DNA from: Turbatrix aceti
Lineage: Eukaryota; Nematoda; Chromadorea; Rhabditida; Panagrolaimidae
NCBI GenBank assembly: GCA_963969345.1
Contig: OZ017768.1
Location: forward strand, 3,248,718-3,312,717
DNA: 64,000 bases
Direction: 5' to 3'
The notes under the pieces are model-generated. The model did not search any database. It had not been told where the DNA came from and saw only the letters and a list, made by a program, of their open reading frames with translations. This document shows positions 35,279 through 47,168 of the stretch, piece after piece. How positions within the stretch are numbered: the stretch's first letter is position 1; each line of letters begins with the position of its first letter. Made by a program: the position numbers and the translations under genes.

Positions 35279-36310
35279 TTAGGATTCCCGTTTGTTATCT
35301 GATAACCCCAAATTCGTCGACGGTCGAACGACAGAATGCGAAATAGTGCCCGAGTGAGCAACAACAAATACGGCATTTGCCTTGCCACTCTGCAAAAATT
35401 GAGACTTGCCGCCGACTGCAGCTCTTATCGACGGGCTTAGAAAGTATACTGTAAGTGGAGTTACGACAACAGCAGAGTCTATGAGAATTGTTCGAATTGG
35501 TATAACCAAAGGACCTAGAAAACCAATGTTGTAGAATTGCACTAATAAGGAAAACAAATGAATCAGCATGATGACAATATTGTGGGCGAAGAGAATAAGT
35601 GAGATAAAAAATAATCGCTTCTCGGTTGCTTTGCCGTTTTCTTTTTGCCGTCGGGTTCGGCAGAGTGCCGCCGCTGTTGCGCAGTTGAGCACGAGAGATG
35701 ACAGACTGCTGACACCGGCTGATATTGTCATGAACGTACTTTTGTGAAAAGTTGGAAAGTGGATATACAAGTTGTTAATGCTGCATTGATCAGAGCATGT
35801 GAACGTTGTGCCTTCGATGACGATGTGGAAAGTCATGCACGCCGGGAGCAGTGCCGTGAACACCAGCGCTTTGACCGTGTGATTGGTCCAAAATGTTTCC
35901 ATTTTTAGAGGAAAGGCCACCAACGAAAATCTGTTGATGGCAATCAGTACACCAACAAATTGTTGAAAATGAAGGCCATGGAACTGTATGTAGAGCAGAA
36001 AAGTCGGAACTGCGGGGTAGTTGTCACAGACCCACCGAATGTATTCAATGAAGAACGGCACCAGCGGGAGGCGAAGTATCAGAGTTGTGGCGATGAAGAC
36101 AACGCAGTCCTAAAATCAATAAAAATGAAATTAAGTTTTCCAGAGCAGAAAACTTACGGTAAATATCATCGCAATCACAATGTAGTAAAACGACGACTGA
36201 AATGCCGTCTTTCGGAATCTAACGATGGCTCTGACAATCGCCACGTGCAGAATCAAGCATGGAAGTGAGTAAATGCTGGGTAAAACAACGGTCCATATAA
36301 AATAAGTCAT
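35279..36310 (-). CDS. Chemoreceptor array member 4
   Basis: Minus-strand exons 36310-36158 (153 nt) and 36109-35279 give 327 residues. Start MTYFIWTVVLPS aligns with the sister genes. The intron is 48 nt with a GTAAGT donor. Shared motifs include QFHGLHFQQFVGVLIAINRF, ACMTFHIVIEGTTFTC, EKRLFFISLILFAHN and TPLTVYFLSPSIRAAV. The extracellular loop is short with two Cys (TCSDQCSINN). It appears intact. Confidence 0.86.
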
Positions 36311-36720
36311 GACAAAAAACAGCTTATTTGTCGAGAATGCTTCCGCACTACTGCAGTGTTTTTTAATAACATAAACTTTGGTATACTGTAAATAATATGA
36401 ATACATATTATTTCTTTGTACCCAACAACATGGCAAGAAAACGTATAGGCAATTCTCACGCCAAGTTGCATTTCATATGTTTCATGCAAACGTCAGATAC
36501 AATAAAGCTTCGTAATTGGCAACAAATGATGTTTGCAAAGCAGATGCAGGAAGTCTTTTTAACGTTTTGCAAATAACACTGCTGCAGCGACTTTTGTACT
36601 TCTATTTTGGATTTTTGTGATTTTTGTGCTTCAAAGTGAGGAAAACACAAAAAGGAAAGTAGATTTCGTCCAATAAATACTGTTTTTCTTCGCGTAACAA
36701 ATTAATTTCTGGATTAAGGA

Positions 36721-37731
36721 TCACGTTTTGAGCGACGGGTGAACGGCAGAACGTGAAACAGTACCAGACTGACCAGCGACAAATATGGCAGGTGTTTTGC
36801 TTCCGTGCGAAAAAAATGTTTTTCCGCTAACTGCAGCTCTGATTGAGGGACTTAGGAAGTAAACAGTAAGAGGAGTCACGACAACTGCAGAATCAATAAG
36901 AGCAGTTCTCGAAATAGTGACGTAAGGGCCGAAGACGGCAATACCGTGGACTCGTGCAAAGTGCGAAAACAGATGAATCAGCAGGATGACGACGTTGTGA
37001 GCAAACAAAATAAGGGAAATAAAGAACATCCGCTTCTCGATAGCTTTGCCGCCTTTAACGTGCCATCGGTACAACGTCACTGCTGTTGCAAAATTGAACA
37101 CGAACGAAGATAGTGTTGAAACCAGACAGGATATTGTCAAGAACGTAGCCTTGTGCCACGTGGGAAATCGGACGTATAAGTTGTTGACACTACAGAGGCC
37201 CTCTACTATTGCACATTCGAGTTCCGTGCCTTCGATTGCAATGTGAAATGTCATGCATGCTGGGAGCAGTGCTGCGAACACCAGCGCCTTGATCGTGTGC
37301 GCGTCCCAAAATCTTTCCATGCTCATAGGAAATGCCACCAGCGTAAATCTGTTGATGGCGATAAGAACACCAACAAACTGTTGAAAATGAAGACCATGGA
37401 ATTGAATATATAGCAAAAAAGTTGATACTGTGGGGTAGTTTTCGCAGACCCATCGAATGTATTTTACAAAGAATGACACCATTGGGAAGCGGAGTATCAG
37501 TGTTGTGGTGATGAAAACTACGCAGTCCTGAAAATAAATACTTATAATTTATTTATTTCATAATAACTGGGATCTCACCGTAAAAGACATGGCAATTATA
37601 ATGTAGTAAAACGAAGACTGAAATACAGTTTTCCGAAATCTAAAGATGGCCTTGACAATGGCCACGTGAAAAACCAGACACGGCAGCGAATACATAGTTG
37701 GCAGAATTACCAACCAGAAAAGAGAAGGCAT
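36721..37731 (-). CDS. Chemoreceptor array member 5
   Basis: Minus-strand exons 37731-37579 (153 nt) and 37527-36721 give 319 residues. Start MPSLFWLVILPT aligns with the array. It is closest to member 6: both share the loop WDAHTIKALVF-type sequence, RFPTWHKATFLTISC and LYRWHVKGGKAIEKRMFF. The intron is 51 nt with GTGAGA and CAG. The C-terminus is shorter than in the sisters. It appears intact. Confidence 0.86.
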
Positions 37732-38258
37732 TTCAGTTTATTGGTGACTTTCAAAACGTATTTACGTTTCGTTTTCCAAGATTTGTATATCTGTTTGTTG
37801 ACAGAATTTCTTTATGTTAACAACATCATAACAGACAATATTCCACAAGGGTAATATGTTTCATAAAACCAGATATGTTAATGGAATTAATTTTAAATTA
37901 ACGCTTGAAACACCTCACATCAGTGACTGATAAAGACACGATGCATCCAAGCAAGAATGAAAATAAACAAAAATAAAGTTTCTGATGTCAGTTGAATAAG
38001 ATTCTCACGATCGAGGGCTCATTACTGTAAGCATGTCGTACTTTGCTTTAAAGCTTTTTTATATATATATAACTATAGTGTGACACAATACACTGACGAT
38101 GCAAATGACTTTCAGTCTCTTTGTAGATTACTTCCTTACTTCTTGTTTAGTATGATATTCAGTAATCTCTGTGCTCCGGAACAGGAAAACCAAAAAAAAG
38201 AATGTTGCTATACAAAACCAAGCTCTTTAAAAAAAACTTTTTTCAAGCAATTATTCGA

Positions 38259-39823
38259 TTAAGGCTTTCGCTTGATTTCTGCAGGCTCTGCCCACCTTGA
38301 ATTAGGCGACGGACAAATAGCAGAACGTGAGGTAGTACCTGACTGACCAGCCCTAAATACGGCCTGCGTTTTGCCTTCTTTCGTAGGTTTTCCCGCGACT
38401 GCAGTCCTGATCGAAGGACTCAGAAAATAAATAGTGAGTGGCGTCACGACAACGGCAGAATCGAGGAGTGCAGTCCGAATTGGGATAACATAAGGACTAA
38501 AGGTGACAATACCGTAAACTCGAGCAAAGTGCGATAACAAGTGAATGAGCAAGATGACGACGTTGTGAGCGAACAAAATAAGTGAAATAAAAAACATCCG
38601 TTTCTCGGTTGCCTTGCTGCCTTTTATATGCCATCGGTAGAGCGCCACCGCAGTCGCGCAGTTCAGCATAGACGAAAGCAAAGTAGATACCGCACAGGAT
38701 ATTGTCAAAAATGTGGCCTTGTGCCAAGTGGGAAATCGGATGTATAAATTGTTAATGCTGCAGTAACCATCTACTAAAGAGCATTCAAACTCCGTGCCCT
38801 CAATTGCAATGTGAAATGCCATACACGCTGGGAGCAGTGCCGTGAACACCAGCGCTTTGACCGTGTGCGCGTCCCAAAATATTTCCATGCTCAGAGGAAA
38901 TGCCACCAGCGTAAATCTGTTGATAGCTATCAGCACGCCGACGAACTGTTGAAAATGAAGGTCGTGAAACTGGATGTAGAGCAGAAAAGTTGAGACAGTC
39001 GGGTAGTTGTCACACATCCACCGGGCATATTCGACAAAAAATGGCACCAGCGGGAGACGAAGAACCAGTGTTGTAGTGATGAAAACTACGCAGTCCTAAA
39101 AATAATTACTTGTGATTTATTTCATTCAATACATATAAATGGGATCCCACCGTAAAAGACATGGCAATGATAATGTAGTAAAATGATGACTGAAATACCG
39201 TTTTCTTAAATCTAAAGATGGCTCTTACTATTGCCGCATGGAGAATCAGGCACGGTAGCGAGCAGGGTTCTCAACGGGCCGGGTCGGCCCGGGCTGGCCC
39301 GGGCCGGGCCGGTATTTTCCACGGCCCGGGCCGGGCCGATTGGTTTTGTTGGCCGGCCCGGGCCAAAACGGGCCGGAAAATAATTAAAAAAAATGCATAT
39401 TTTACGCAAAATTTATGAAAAATTTTATGAAAAAGTAAAAACCGCGAAGAATGCAAAGAAATGCACGCAGAATGCGGACCTGGCACCGTTCCTTTGGGCT
39501 AATCTGGAAGCAAAAGGTAAATGGCGGGTACCGTAATTTTGTCGTCAGTTCATAAGAGCACTAGTAATTGAGCGGAAAATGAATCTGTGCAACGATGAGG
39601 AAGTGCTTCTGCCACCTTCGGGTTTGTTGTTGTTTTTTAACGGTTTTTCGACGATAAAATTTATTTACAAAACTAGGTACTATTAAGGCGGGCCGGCCCG
39701 GGCTGGCCCGGGCCTCAATTTTGCAAGCCCGGCCCGGCCCGGGCCGAAAAAAAACAGGCCCGTTGAGAACCCTGGTAGCGAGTATGCTATTGGAAAAAAT
39801 ACCACACAAAAGAGTAAATTCAT
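38259..39823 (-). pseudogene. Chemoreceptor array member 6, split by a transposon
   Basis: Exon 2 (39095-38259) is fully open and gives the usual array features (QFHDLHFQQFVGVLIAINRF, TPLTIYFLSPSIRTAV). Exon 1 is cut in two: 39823-39783 encodes MNLLFCVVFFPIAYSL and 39262-39151 encodes the remainder from LPCLILHAAIV through FYYIIIAMSFT. Between them sit a 512-bp element (39263-39774) and one copy of the 8-bp target duplication. Together the two exon parts measure 112 + 41 = 153 nt, the same as every sister gene, so the insertion is the only visible lesion in exon 1. The donor (GTGGGA) is weaker than in the sisters. Confidence 0.92.
39263..39774. mobile_element. Non-autonomous hAT-like DNA transposon (MITE)
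   Basis: This 512-bp element has perfect 18-bp terminal inverted repeats (CAGGGTTCTCAACGGGCC at 39263-39280 and its complement at 39757-39774). The 8-bp direct repeats GTAGCGAG at 39255-39262 and 39775-39782 are target-site duplications. An 8-bp duplication with CAGGG termini fits the hAT superfamily. The outer about 110 bp on each side are very GC-rich runs of GGCCCGGGCC-type words forming further inverted repeats. The centre is AT-rich and has no transposase ORF, so it depends on a transposase encoded elsewhere. Confidence 0.92.
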
Positions 39824-40263
39824 TTTTATGTTTGACCCCACAAATCAAGTGCTTTTGCTCTGTTAGCATATATATTAATCTGGTATACAGAATCGCTTTT
39901 AGATGTCAAAAACATACAAAAGCCAAAAGTCAAGGTAGTTCCCATGCGCAAAATTATTATATAATTTCTCATCAGAAGTCAATTCAAGCTAAAAAAGGTT
40001 CCTTTCAACAATTTCAATTGCCGATTACTGTATACATCTTATCTTATACAACATCTTATAACGTAACATGTAATACCAAACATGCACACTGTCAAATTAA
40101 TTTCCTCGACAGAACTTTTTACATTGTTCAACATTTATAATAGCTGAGAACTTCATTGCACATTTATTCATTAATCGATAAAGCAATGTCAAGTTTAATT
40201 TAAAAACAATGGTAACATAATCACTGGAAGTTATTGTTAGTGAGAAGGGAGAGCTTAAATTCA
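39824..40263. other. AT-rich intergenic gap
   Basis: I see no gene between the last receptor and the ground-like gene. The stretch is AT-rich and probably holds the receptor's promoter and the 3' flank of the ground-like gene. Confidence 0.5.
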
Positions 40264-41882
40264 TCAGATGAACATGCGATAGTGACGCGTGATGTGATGC
40301 CGAGCAACAAAGTTCTGGGGGCCGACTTCGGGGCCTGCCAGTCCCTTTTCATCGACATTCTTGACCGTAGCGTAGGCCAGCATGTATTTGCCGGCGATTT
40401 CAACCTTGCAGGCCAAATCTCCCCGGAAGTGGATCTTCTGGGCAAAATCCTCGAAAGAAGCGATGGTCTCAAAGGAAGTATTGAATCGTTCTTCCGCCTT
40501 TGATTGAAGGAACGACGCGATCAGGTTGATGTTGCAAGCGTGGAAGCGCGGTCGGGCTTCGAGCTCGGTGTAGGCATCGACAATGAGGTCGTTGAGGTTC
40601 TTGTTGCAGCAGACATATCCCGTGGGATTGTGGAAGCAGGTCGGGAGCGGGAGAGCCTGTCGGGGCGGGTAGTAGTACTTTGTGGCCTTGGAATCGGCAG
40701 CTGCGGGCGCGGCAGGGGGAGCACGCGGGCTTGCCGGGCGGATGCTCTGAATTGAATAAATCAGGATTTATGAAATCCCCGGATCAACCCCATCAAATAA
40801 AAATTCTCACAGGTCTCGGAGGTCCCGGCGGTCGTCGAACGGATCCCCTCGGAGGAACGGGCCGCTGAACCTGCTGGAAATTCCGAGAATTTCCACTCTC
40901 GCCTTGAATCTGATTTGGATACGGTCCCCCGGGGTACGGTGGATTGTACGGTGCATTGTACGGCGCAGCAAAGGTTGAATCATAACCGGCCTGTCGCCTG
41001 CTTCGCGCGTTTTCCAGCGTCGAATAAGATCCGTCGTTTAGTTGAAACTGGTACTCACGAATCGGGAAGGAATCTGAAATTAACCACAAATTGCGACTCA
41101 CTTTGTGGTTGTGGTTTGCTGACTTTTTTTTCAGTGTAATGAATGTTAAAAAAATAAGCAGGTTTACGAGCAAACGAGCAAACGACCAAATCCTATCCCG
41201 TGATACTACTATTTTAGTATATACGTCACTTTTATTTCAGACGCCACTTGATGCAACTGGTCAGGCACTAATCAGGCGTGAAGCGTGTGGCGTTAATTAA
41301 GGCGCATCGCAACAGAGATTTTCCCGCAAACTGGACATTACGTGAAATTGGCCGAAAAAACCCATGCATTTGATTTCATTTAAATCATCCTCGATGACTC
41401 TTTTTTGTCGAAAAACAACTTTTTATGGTTAAATCAAAAAAATTACTAAAAAATTTTGAAGTATTTAGTAAAAAAATTAAAATCATGTGTTTTAGGATAA
41501 TTTTTGTACTCGTAAGCTAAATTTTAAACCTAAATATATATTTTATGATACTAAAGTAGTCAAAAAAAGCTTTGAACGTGAATTTTTTGTAAAATAAAAT
41601 TTTTGTTTGATTCGAATCATTTTTTTTTGATTTTTTCAATCGATTTTGAATCCAAATCAAAACAACAACCCAAGTTTGATCAGAAATTTTCGTTCCAGTC
41701 AAAACCCAGATTTAAGTCCACTTTATACCCCCCCCCCCCGATTGGAACAATTTGGCCCTCAAAGTGGGGCGCAAACAGGTGTAAAAACCCCTTGGACACC
41801 ACCTACCTTGAATTGCCACTTTGAAAAATGCCGCGAGGCATACGATAGCCGCTACGATCGGTAACGACACCTTGCGGGCCAT
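40264..41882 (-). CDS. Ground-like domain secreted protein
   Basis: Member of the nematode ground-like (grl) group of hedgehog-related secreted proteins, which are linked to cuticle and epidermal matrix. Minus-strand exons 41882-41807, 41073-40811 and 40746-40264 join in phase (the first two as G|AT) to give 273 residues. Exon 1 encodes a signal peptide (VSLPIVAAIVCLAAFF). Exon 2 is low-complexity with Tyr/Pro/Asn repeats (APYNAPYNPPYPGGPYP). Exon 3 carries the C-terminal ground-like domain, with NPTGYVCCNKNLNDLIVDAY, whose CCN is the family hallmark, then further conserved Cys (FHACNINLI, GDLACKVEI). A TTTTTTTAG acceptor sits 6 bases before the start codon. Confidence 0.9.
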
Positions 41883-42838
41883 TGTGCCCTAAAAAAAGAG
41901 TCAAATTCTCTATAAAATATCCAACAAATCAAAAAATTTTCGAAGATACAGGAAAGAGACAGGAGACGTATGTAGATGGGCTTCGAAACAGGATTTGCTC
42001 CCTGGTCAACGACTGTGATCCCAGGGAGCATCAGCATTTTATAACGACGCCGGCCGACGAGGACAACAGCCAACGTCTCCGCCTTGCGGGACATCATCCT
42101 GTCACTGACATTGTCATTGCTGCTTCAGTTAGATCCAATTAACCATGCGTTCTCCTGCTTTGTCACATCTGTGATTGTGATTTTGATTGTGATTGTGGAA
42201 AAAAAAAGAAAAGCCGTCTGCGCGCATCACCTCTTTCAATTCTTGACGCGCTCATGTTCATGTCTTTTTTTTATCCATATACATACAAGTGCCCATCTCT
42301 GCTGCGTCTTTTCTAATTGACATCGACAATGGCCGTCCGATATGATTGAAAATCAAATGAATCCTTAACCGAGGTAAGAACACACTGATCACCACAAAAA
42401 AAAACACAATCATCAAGCAAATAAAAAAAAAGAAATGCAATTTACAATTTGAAGAACATTCTGGAAGCGTCCCGTCATCATGCCCACCGTATTCATGGCA
42501 ACTGTAAATTTACAATCCATCCGCCGGCCGTCCCAAAAAGGAAGAGACAAAGCAAAAACATCCAAGTCACTTTTTTGTTTGTCTTCGTCGACGCGTGCGT
42601 GCGCACTCTTGGTGTTCTTTTTTCCCGTCGGAAGCCGCGTAAGTTCGTGCAACGTCAGCATAACCCCTTGCTTCTTGCAAACTTCGCTCTGCTCTTCCAC
42701 CTGCCTAACACGTTGCCTAGCTTCATTCGTGTGCAATTTGTTCGCAAGGTCTGATTGAAAAACCTTACTCCATCGATTGCGCGTGTGTGTTGTTTTTTAC
42801 CTGCACGGCCGTGTTACGAAGGATCGTTTCAGGAGAGG
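41883..42838. other. Intergenic region between grl and dnj-7
   Basis: This is a divergent promoter region with no supported coding sequence. ORFs in this stretch are short and overlap in all frames. Confidence 0.5.
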
Positions 42839-44614
42839 ATGCGGCGCGAGCTATCACGACTCGTTTCAATTTACCTTTTTTGTTCGTCCATTTCTTTGGG
42901 TGAGTATCATTTTTTTTCGTATACGTCAAAACGTGATTATTTGTATGTTTTAGCGTTAACGGATACGGCAGCGGATGTTTCGCGTCATCTCGAGCTTGGC
43001 AAAAAGTTTTTGTCGCAGGGCCAGTTTGCGGACGCGCTCAGCCACTATCATGCCGCTATCGAACTCGATCCGACCAACTATCAGACGTATTTCCGTCGCG
43101 CGACTGTTTTGCTTGCCAGCGGGAAGGTGAAGGCTGCTCTGCCGGATCTCGATAAGGTCGTCGAGCTTAAGCCTGACTTTACTGCCGTAAGTCGTTTTTC
43201 TTCTTTCTTTTGTTTATCACTCCGCCCGCATTCCTACATTTTGAAACAAACGTGTTTTTATTTAGGCTCTGGTGCAGCGCGGTAATCTTCTCCTGAAACA
43301 GGGCAAATTTGAACAAGCCCTCGAGGACTTCAATCAGGCGTTAAAGGCCGAGCCCACGAATTCTGAAATCAAGGAAAAGAAGGCGCTCATCGCGCAGCTC
43401 CGTGAGTTGGCCGAGGAGGGAAGCGACCTGTTTGAAAACGGCCAATACGACCAGGCGGAGGCTCTGCTCAACCAGGTAATCGAGCACTGCCAGTGGGATC
43501 CGGACCTTCATCGGCGACGCGCGAGTTGCCGGAAAGCTCGCGGTGACATTCAAAACGCGATCGCCGATATCCGGGCCATCTCCAAACTCGTTCCCGATTC
43601 CACCGAGGCTTACCTGGAAGTCGCGCAGATGTATTACTCCATCGGGGATATCCAAAACGCGCTGGGACAGGTTCGCGAGTGTCTGAAGCTCAATCCCGAC
43701 CATAAGGACTGCTTCCCATTCTACAAGCGAGCCAAGAAGCTCCAAAAGATGCGGGACACGCTCGAAGAAGCCGCGGGTGCAAAACAGTGGATAAAGTGTC
43801 TGGAAAAGGGTGATCAGATTCTCAAGTTTGAGACTGAGGTTGACAACGTGCAGATCGACGTGTTCAGGGTTACGTGCAAGTGCAACATGCATGCGGGTCA
43901 CATTTCGGATGCCCTCAACCAGTGCACCGAGGTTCTCAAATACGGTGACCCCAATGACGCCGATGTGCTCTGCGACCGTGCTGAAGTATACATCGAGGCT
44001 GAGGAGTTTGAAAAAGGTAAGCAAAACGTTAAAAATGAAGTTTTATGATTTTTTTTAAATCAGGTTTTTCGCGCTCCTTGAAACTTCCCTCTAGGACCTG
44101 CTAATTTCGCTCTGAGACCTGTTTTGAACGTTTTTTCCCCATAAGACCTGTTCTTGACACGATTATTTTGGTTTCAGCCGTGGAGGATTACCAAGCAGCC
44201 GTCAACGCACACGAAGGTCACCGCCGTGCAAAGGAAGGCCTACATCGGGCCCAAAAACTGCTGAAACAATCGCAGAAGAAAGATTACTACAAAATCCTCG
44301 GCGTACGCCGAAACGCGAACAAGCGCGAGATCATGAAAGCCTACCGTAAGCTTGCCCAACAATGGCATCCTGACAACTTCCAGGACGACGATGAGAAGAA
44401 GAAGGCACAGGACAAATTTATTGACATTGCTTCCGCAAAAGATGTTCTCACGGATCCCGAAAAGCGACAGCGCTTTGACCAGGGCGATGACCCACTCGAT
44501 CCCCACGCCCAGGGCGGCGGACATCCCTTCCAGCAGGGCTTCAATCCCTTCGGTGGCGGGCAGAACTTCCACTTCGGGGGCGATAGCGCGTACTCGTTCA
44601 AGTTCAACTTCTGA
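42839..44614 (+). CDS. dnj-7: DNAJC3 / P58IPK-type ER co-chaperone
   Basis: ER-lumenal Hsp40 that binds unfolded clients through TPRs and stimulates BiP through its J domain, part of the unfolded protein response. Exons 42839-42899, 42954-43186, 43266-44016 and 44178-44614 join in phase to give 493 residues, matching the family length. A signal peptide is encoded by exon 1 (LVSIYLFCSSISL). TPR motifs run through exons 2 and 3 (HLELGKKFLSQGQFADALSHYHAAIELDP is the first). The J domain is in exon 4 (DYYKILGVRRNANKREIMKAYRKLA), with the catalytic HPD at WHPDNF and RFDQGDDP after it. The C-terminus is Gly/Phe-rich. A poly(A) signal AATAAA lies at 44754. Confidence 0.96.
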
Positions 44615-44753
44615 GGCAGATTTTTCTGTTCCTCGTTCGATCTATAGCCACCCCTTTTATCGGGTTTTTTGCAGGCTTCGTCTTCATCGTCGGACCTGGC
44701 CAGATTAATTTTTATCGTTGCAATTATATTTGTTGCCTTACTAATTTATTGAT

Positions 44754-44759
44754 AATAAA
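44754..44759 (+). terminator. dnj-7: Poly(A) signal of dnj-7
   Basis: An AATAAA hexamer about 140 bases after the stop codon, followed by T-rich sequence. Confidence 0.6.
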
Positions 44760-45088
44760 TCGAAGTGACAAATTGAGTTTTTGGTTTTTTACCGGTTGTT
44801 TGCCGGAGAGTACCTAAAAATGGGATAAAATCGAAAAAAAATGTTGGTATTGAAAAGAAATTTTTTGTTTTTTTTCGAAATTCTGGATTTTTGGAGTTGA
44901 GATTGGTATTATGCCGCAGATTATCTAAAACGGGGATTCGATTGGTAAAATTGAAAAAAGATTGGTCTTGAAACGAAATTGTATTTCGACTGCATTTTTT
45001 GAAATTTTAGTAATTTTTTGGGATTTTTTACATTTTTTGGTGCTTGAATTTTTGCCTGAACTGTTTTTCTGACCTACGAAGTCTTCAG

Positions 45089-45609
45089 ATGACTCAGCGA
45101 TCCGAAACCGAGCTCGGCGCCAAGCTGGACCGCTGCTTTGCGGATTCGCTACTCAAGATCGCCGGCGGCATTGCCATCGGTGTCGTGACGTCTGTTGCCA
45201 TCTTCAAGGGCAAGACTTTCCCCATCTGGCTCGGCACTGGCATCGGTGAGTAAATTGTTTTTTTTGCCGCAGCACACCAAACAGGTTGAAACGAACGAGA
45301 GAACGAGAATTATTAATCCACGGCACGAAACCAAGTTGGTTGACGCTGGACGTGTTAATGTAATTAGGGGCGGCGGCGGCGTGAACGGGCACGCGCCAGC
45401 CTGCCTGCCGCCTGTCATTCTCTGCCAACCCCTGCATGTTTTGTGATAATGTGTTCCTGGTTGTTACAGGCATCGGCCAGGGCTGGTCCAACTGCCGACA
45501 CGACCTCCAGGCGCCATTCCTGCTCCACGGCAAAAAGGTGCCCGTCGGCGCAGACACGGCCGGCAAGCCAGCCTACGCCATCCAGGTCGCGCAACCGACA
45601 CCTCAGTAG
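45089..45609 (+). CDS. MICOS10: MICOS complex subunit Mic10
   Basis: Small inner-membrane protein that oligomerises to bend cristae junction membranes. Exons 45089-45245 and 45470-45609 join as G|GC to give 98 residues. The conserved N-terminus is SETELGAKLDRCFADSLLKI. TM1 is a Gly-rich segment (AGGIAIGVVTSVAIF), and after FKGKTFP a second Gly-rich hairpin follows, with the GxGxGxG motif (GTGIGIGQGW) completed across the splice, then NC. The C-terminal tail is typical but somewhat longer than in yeast and mammals. The ATG directly follows GTCTTCAG, a possible trans-splice acceptor. Confidence 0.94.
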
Positions 45610-47168
45610 CACTGATGACGGCTCCATTCTCATCCACAGAAGAATTTTCCGATTGATTAGGTTTCCCGCTTGTTTTTGTTTTTTTTTTCGCTTCTCTCTT
45701 CCCGATTGTCGCGCCCAGTCGAGTTGAGCCGTGACTTGCGTGGCGGCGTGAGAAGTCAGCCGACGGTCGGTCGTCCACAGATAAAAAGAGGTGGGAGACG
45801 ACGACTTGTTGGCTTGGAATTTATTTATTTGGAGGGAGGGGGGTGCATGCGAAATGACTGGCGAGATGCCTAATCTCGCGTTGCCGACGGCACCGTTCCC
45901 GATTACGCGTGCGCGTCGAATGAATTGAATTGGACAGAGCAGAGAGTCGAGAGGCTCTCGACTTGACTCGGGAGACTGGCTGTCCGTGACGGAGTGGAGT
46001 GCCATCTGATGTGAGTGGCTTGCCTTTGACCAAGCTTCCGATTTTATTTTTACACCCCACCCAAAAAGTAAACTAGACATGTTTCTTGTTTCTATCAAAA
46101 CCGAGGTATCGGAAATATAATGATGTTCGCTGCTTTTCGATTTTAAATATAAATAATTTTTGAATAACATTAGCGCGCTCGATGCCGCTGCGGCATGCTT
46201 TCCCAATTGCCTGTTCACCGGTTTCTATGTACGTACGACTCTAAAAAATCCTTATCGTGTCCCATAAAAATAAACAAAAAAATTCCATGCGTGCCTTGAA
46301 ATCCTGCAAAAGAGGATATCCCAATTTCCCAAATCACCCCAAAGATCTGACGGCTCGGCTTATCTCTACACTTTTTTTTGGAATGGGTAGAAAATCTTCT
46401 GGGCTCCGTCGAAGGTGCCTGGAAGACAAGACAAGACACGAGGTGCTTAGCCCAGGTCTTTGCCGTGCTTAAATGTCCGCTGGTTGCAATTAAATTAACT
46501 TGAAACGCCGCCGGCGCCGCCATTGCCACCGCTGGAGCTCTAAACATTTTTTTGCACGCCAAGGCGACACGGCACGTGTTGTACGTGGTGCGCCCGCAAC
46601 GCAAAGGCAAAAAGAAGTGCAAGTGTCCTCCCGCAGCTTTGTGCACGCTAGTAGCGCCTCTTTGACGACTTTACGACCCTCTTTCCCAGGGTTGGCCGGA
46701 GTTTGACATGAGTTTCGGTTGACTTATGCATTTTGATGTTGTGCGCGACCGTCGATGTCGGCGTCGACGATGCCGTTGCACCCTATCGGGTACGGCATCA
46801 TCACCGTCAACGACGACGACAGAAACAAGAAGGATCCTCGAGGACAGCTGTGCGCGCACGCTTTCGTATACGAGACCTTTGCGGCACAGGTGGTGGTCGT
46901 CGCCGCCCCTGCCCTGTCCTGTCCTGTGCCTCGAGGACAGCCGATATCCCCGGGCTGCAGTCTCGACTGCGGCGGCGGAGCGTGGCTAGCGGTCATCCAT
47001 CAGAACTCGCGCCCAGGTGCCGATGAGCTGTCTGCTTGTTGACACACCGAGTTAATTGCCCCCAATCATTAACTGACTGCAACAATTTTATATATGTACC
47101 TACCTGTTTTCAGGTGACTACACTCTCCCTCCCCCCCCTGATCCCCACGCATGTCGCCGTCTTGACGC
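45610..47168. other. Intergenic region upstream of the LRR gene
   Basis: No exon is supported in this 1.5-kb stretch. It is of mixed composition, with short overlapping ORFs on both strands at 46.7-47.0 kb that look like codon-composition artefacts. Confidence 0.5.

Noticed and set aside
39212..39486. Arg/Pro/Gly-rich ORFs across the hAT-like element
   Set aside because: They are translations of GGCCCGGGCC repeats and contain no transposase motif.
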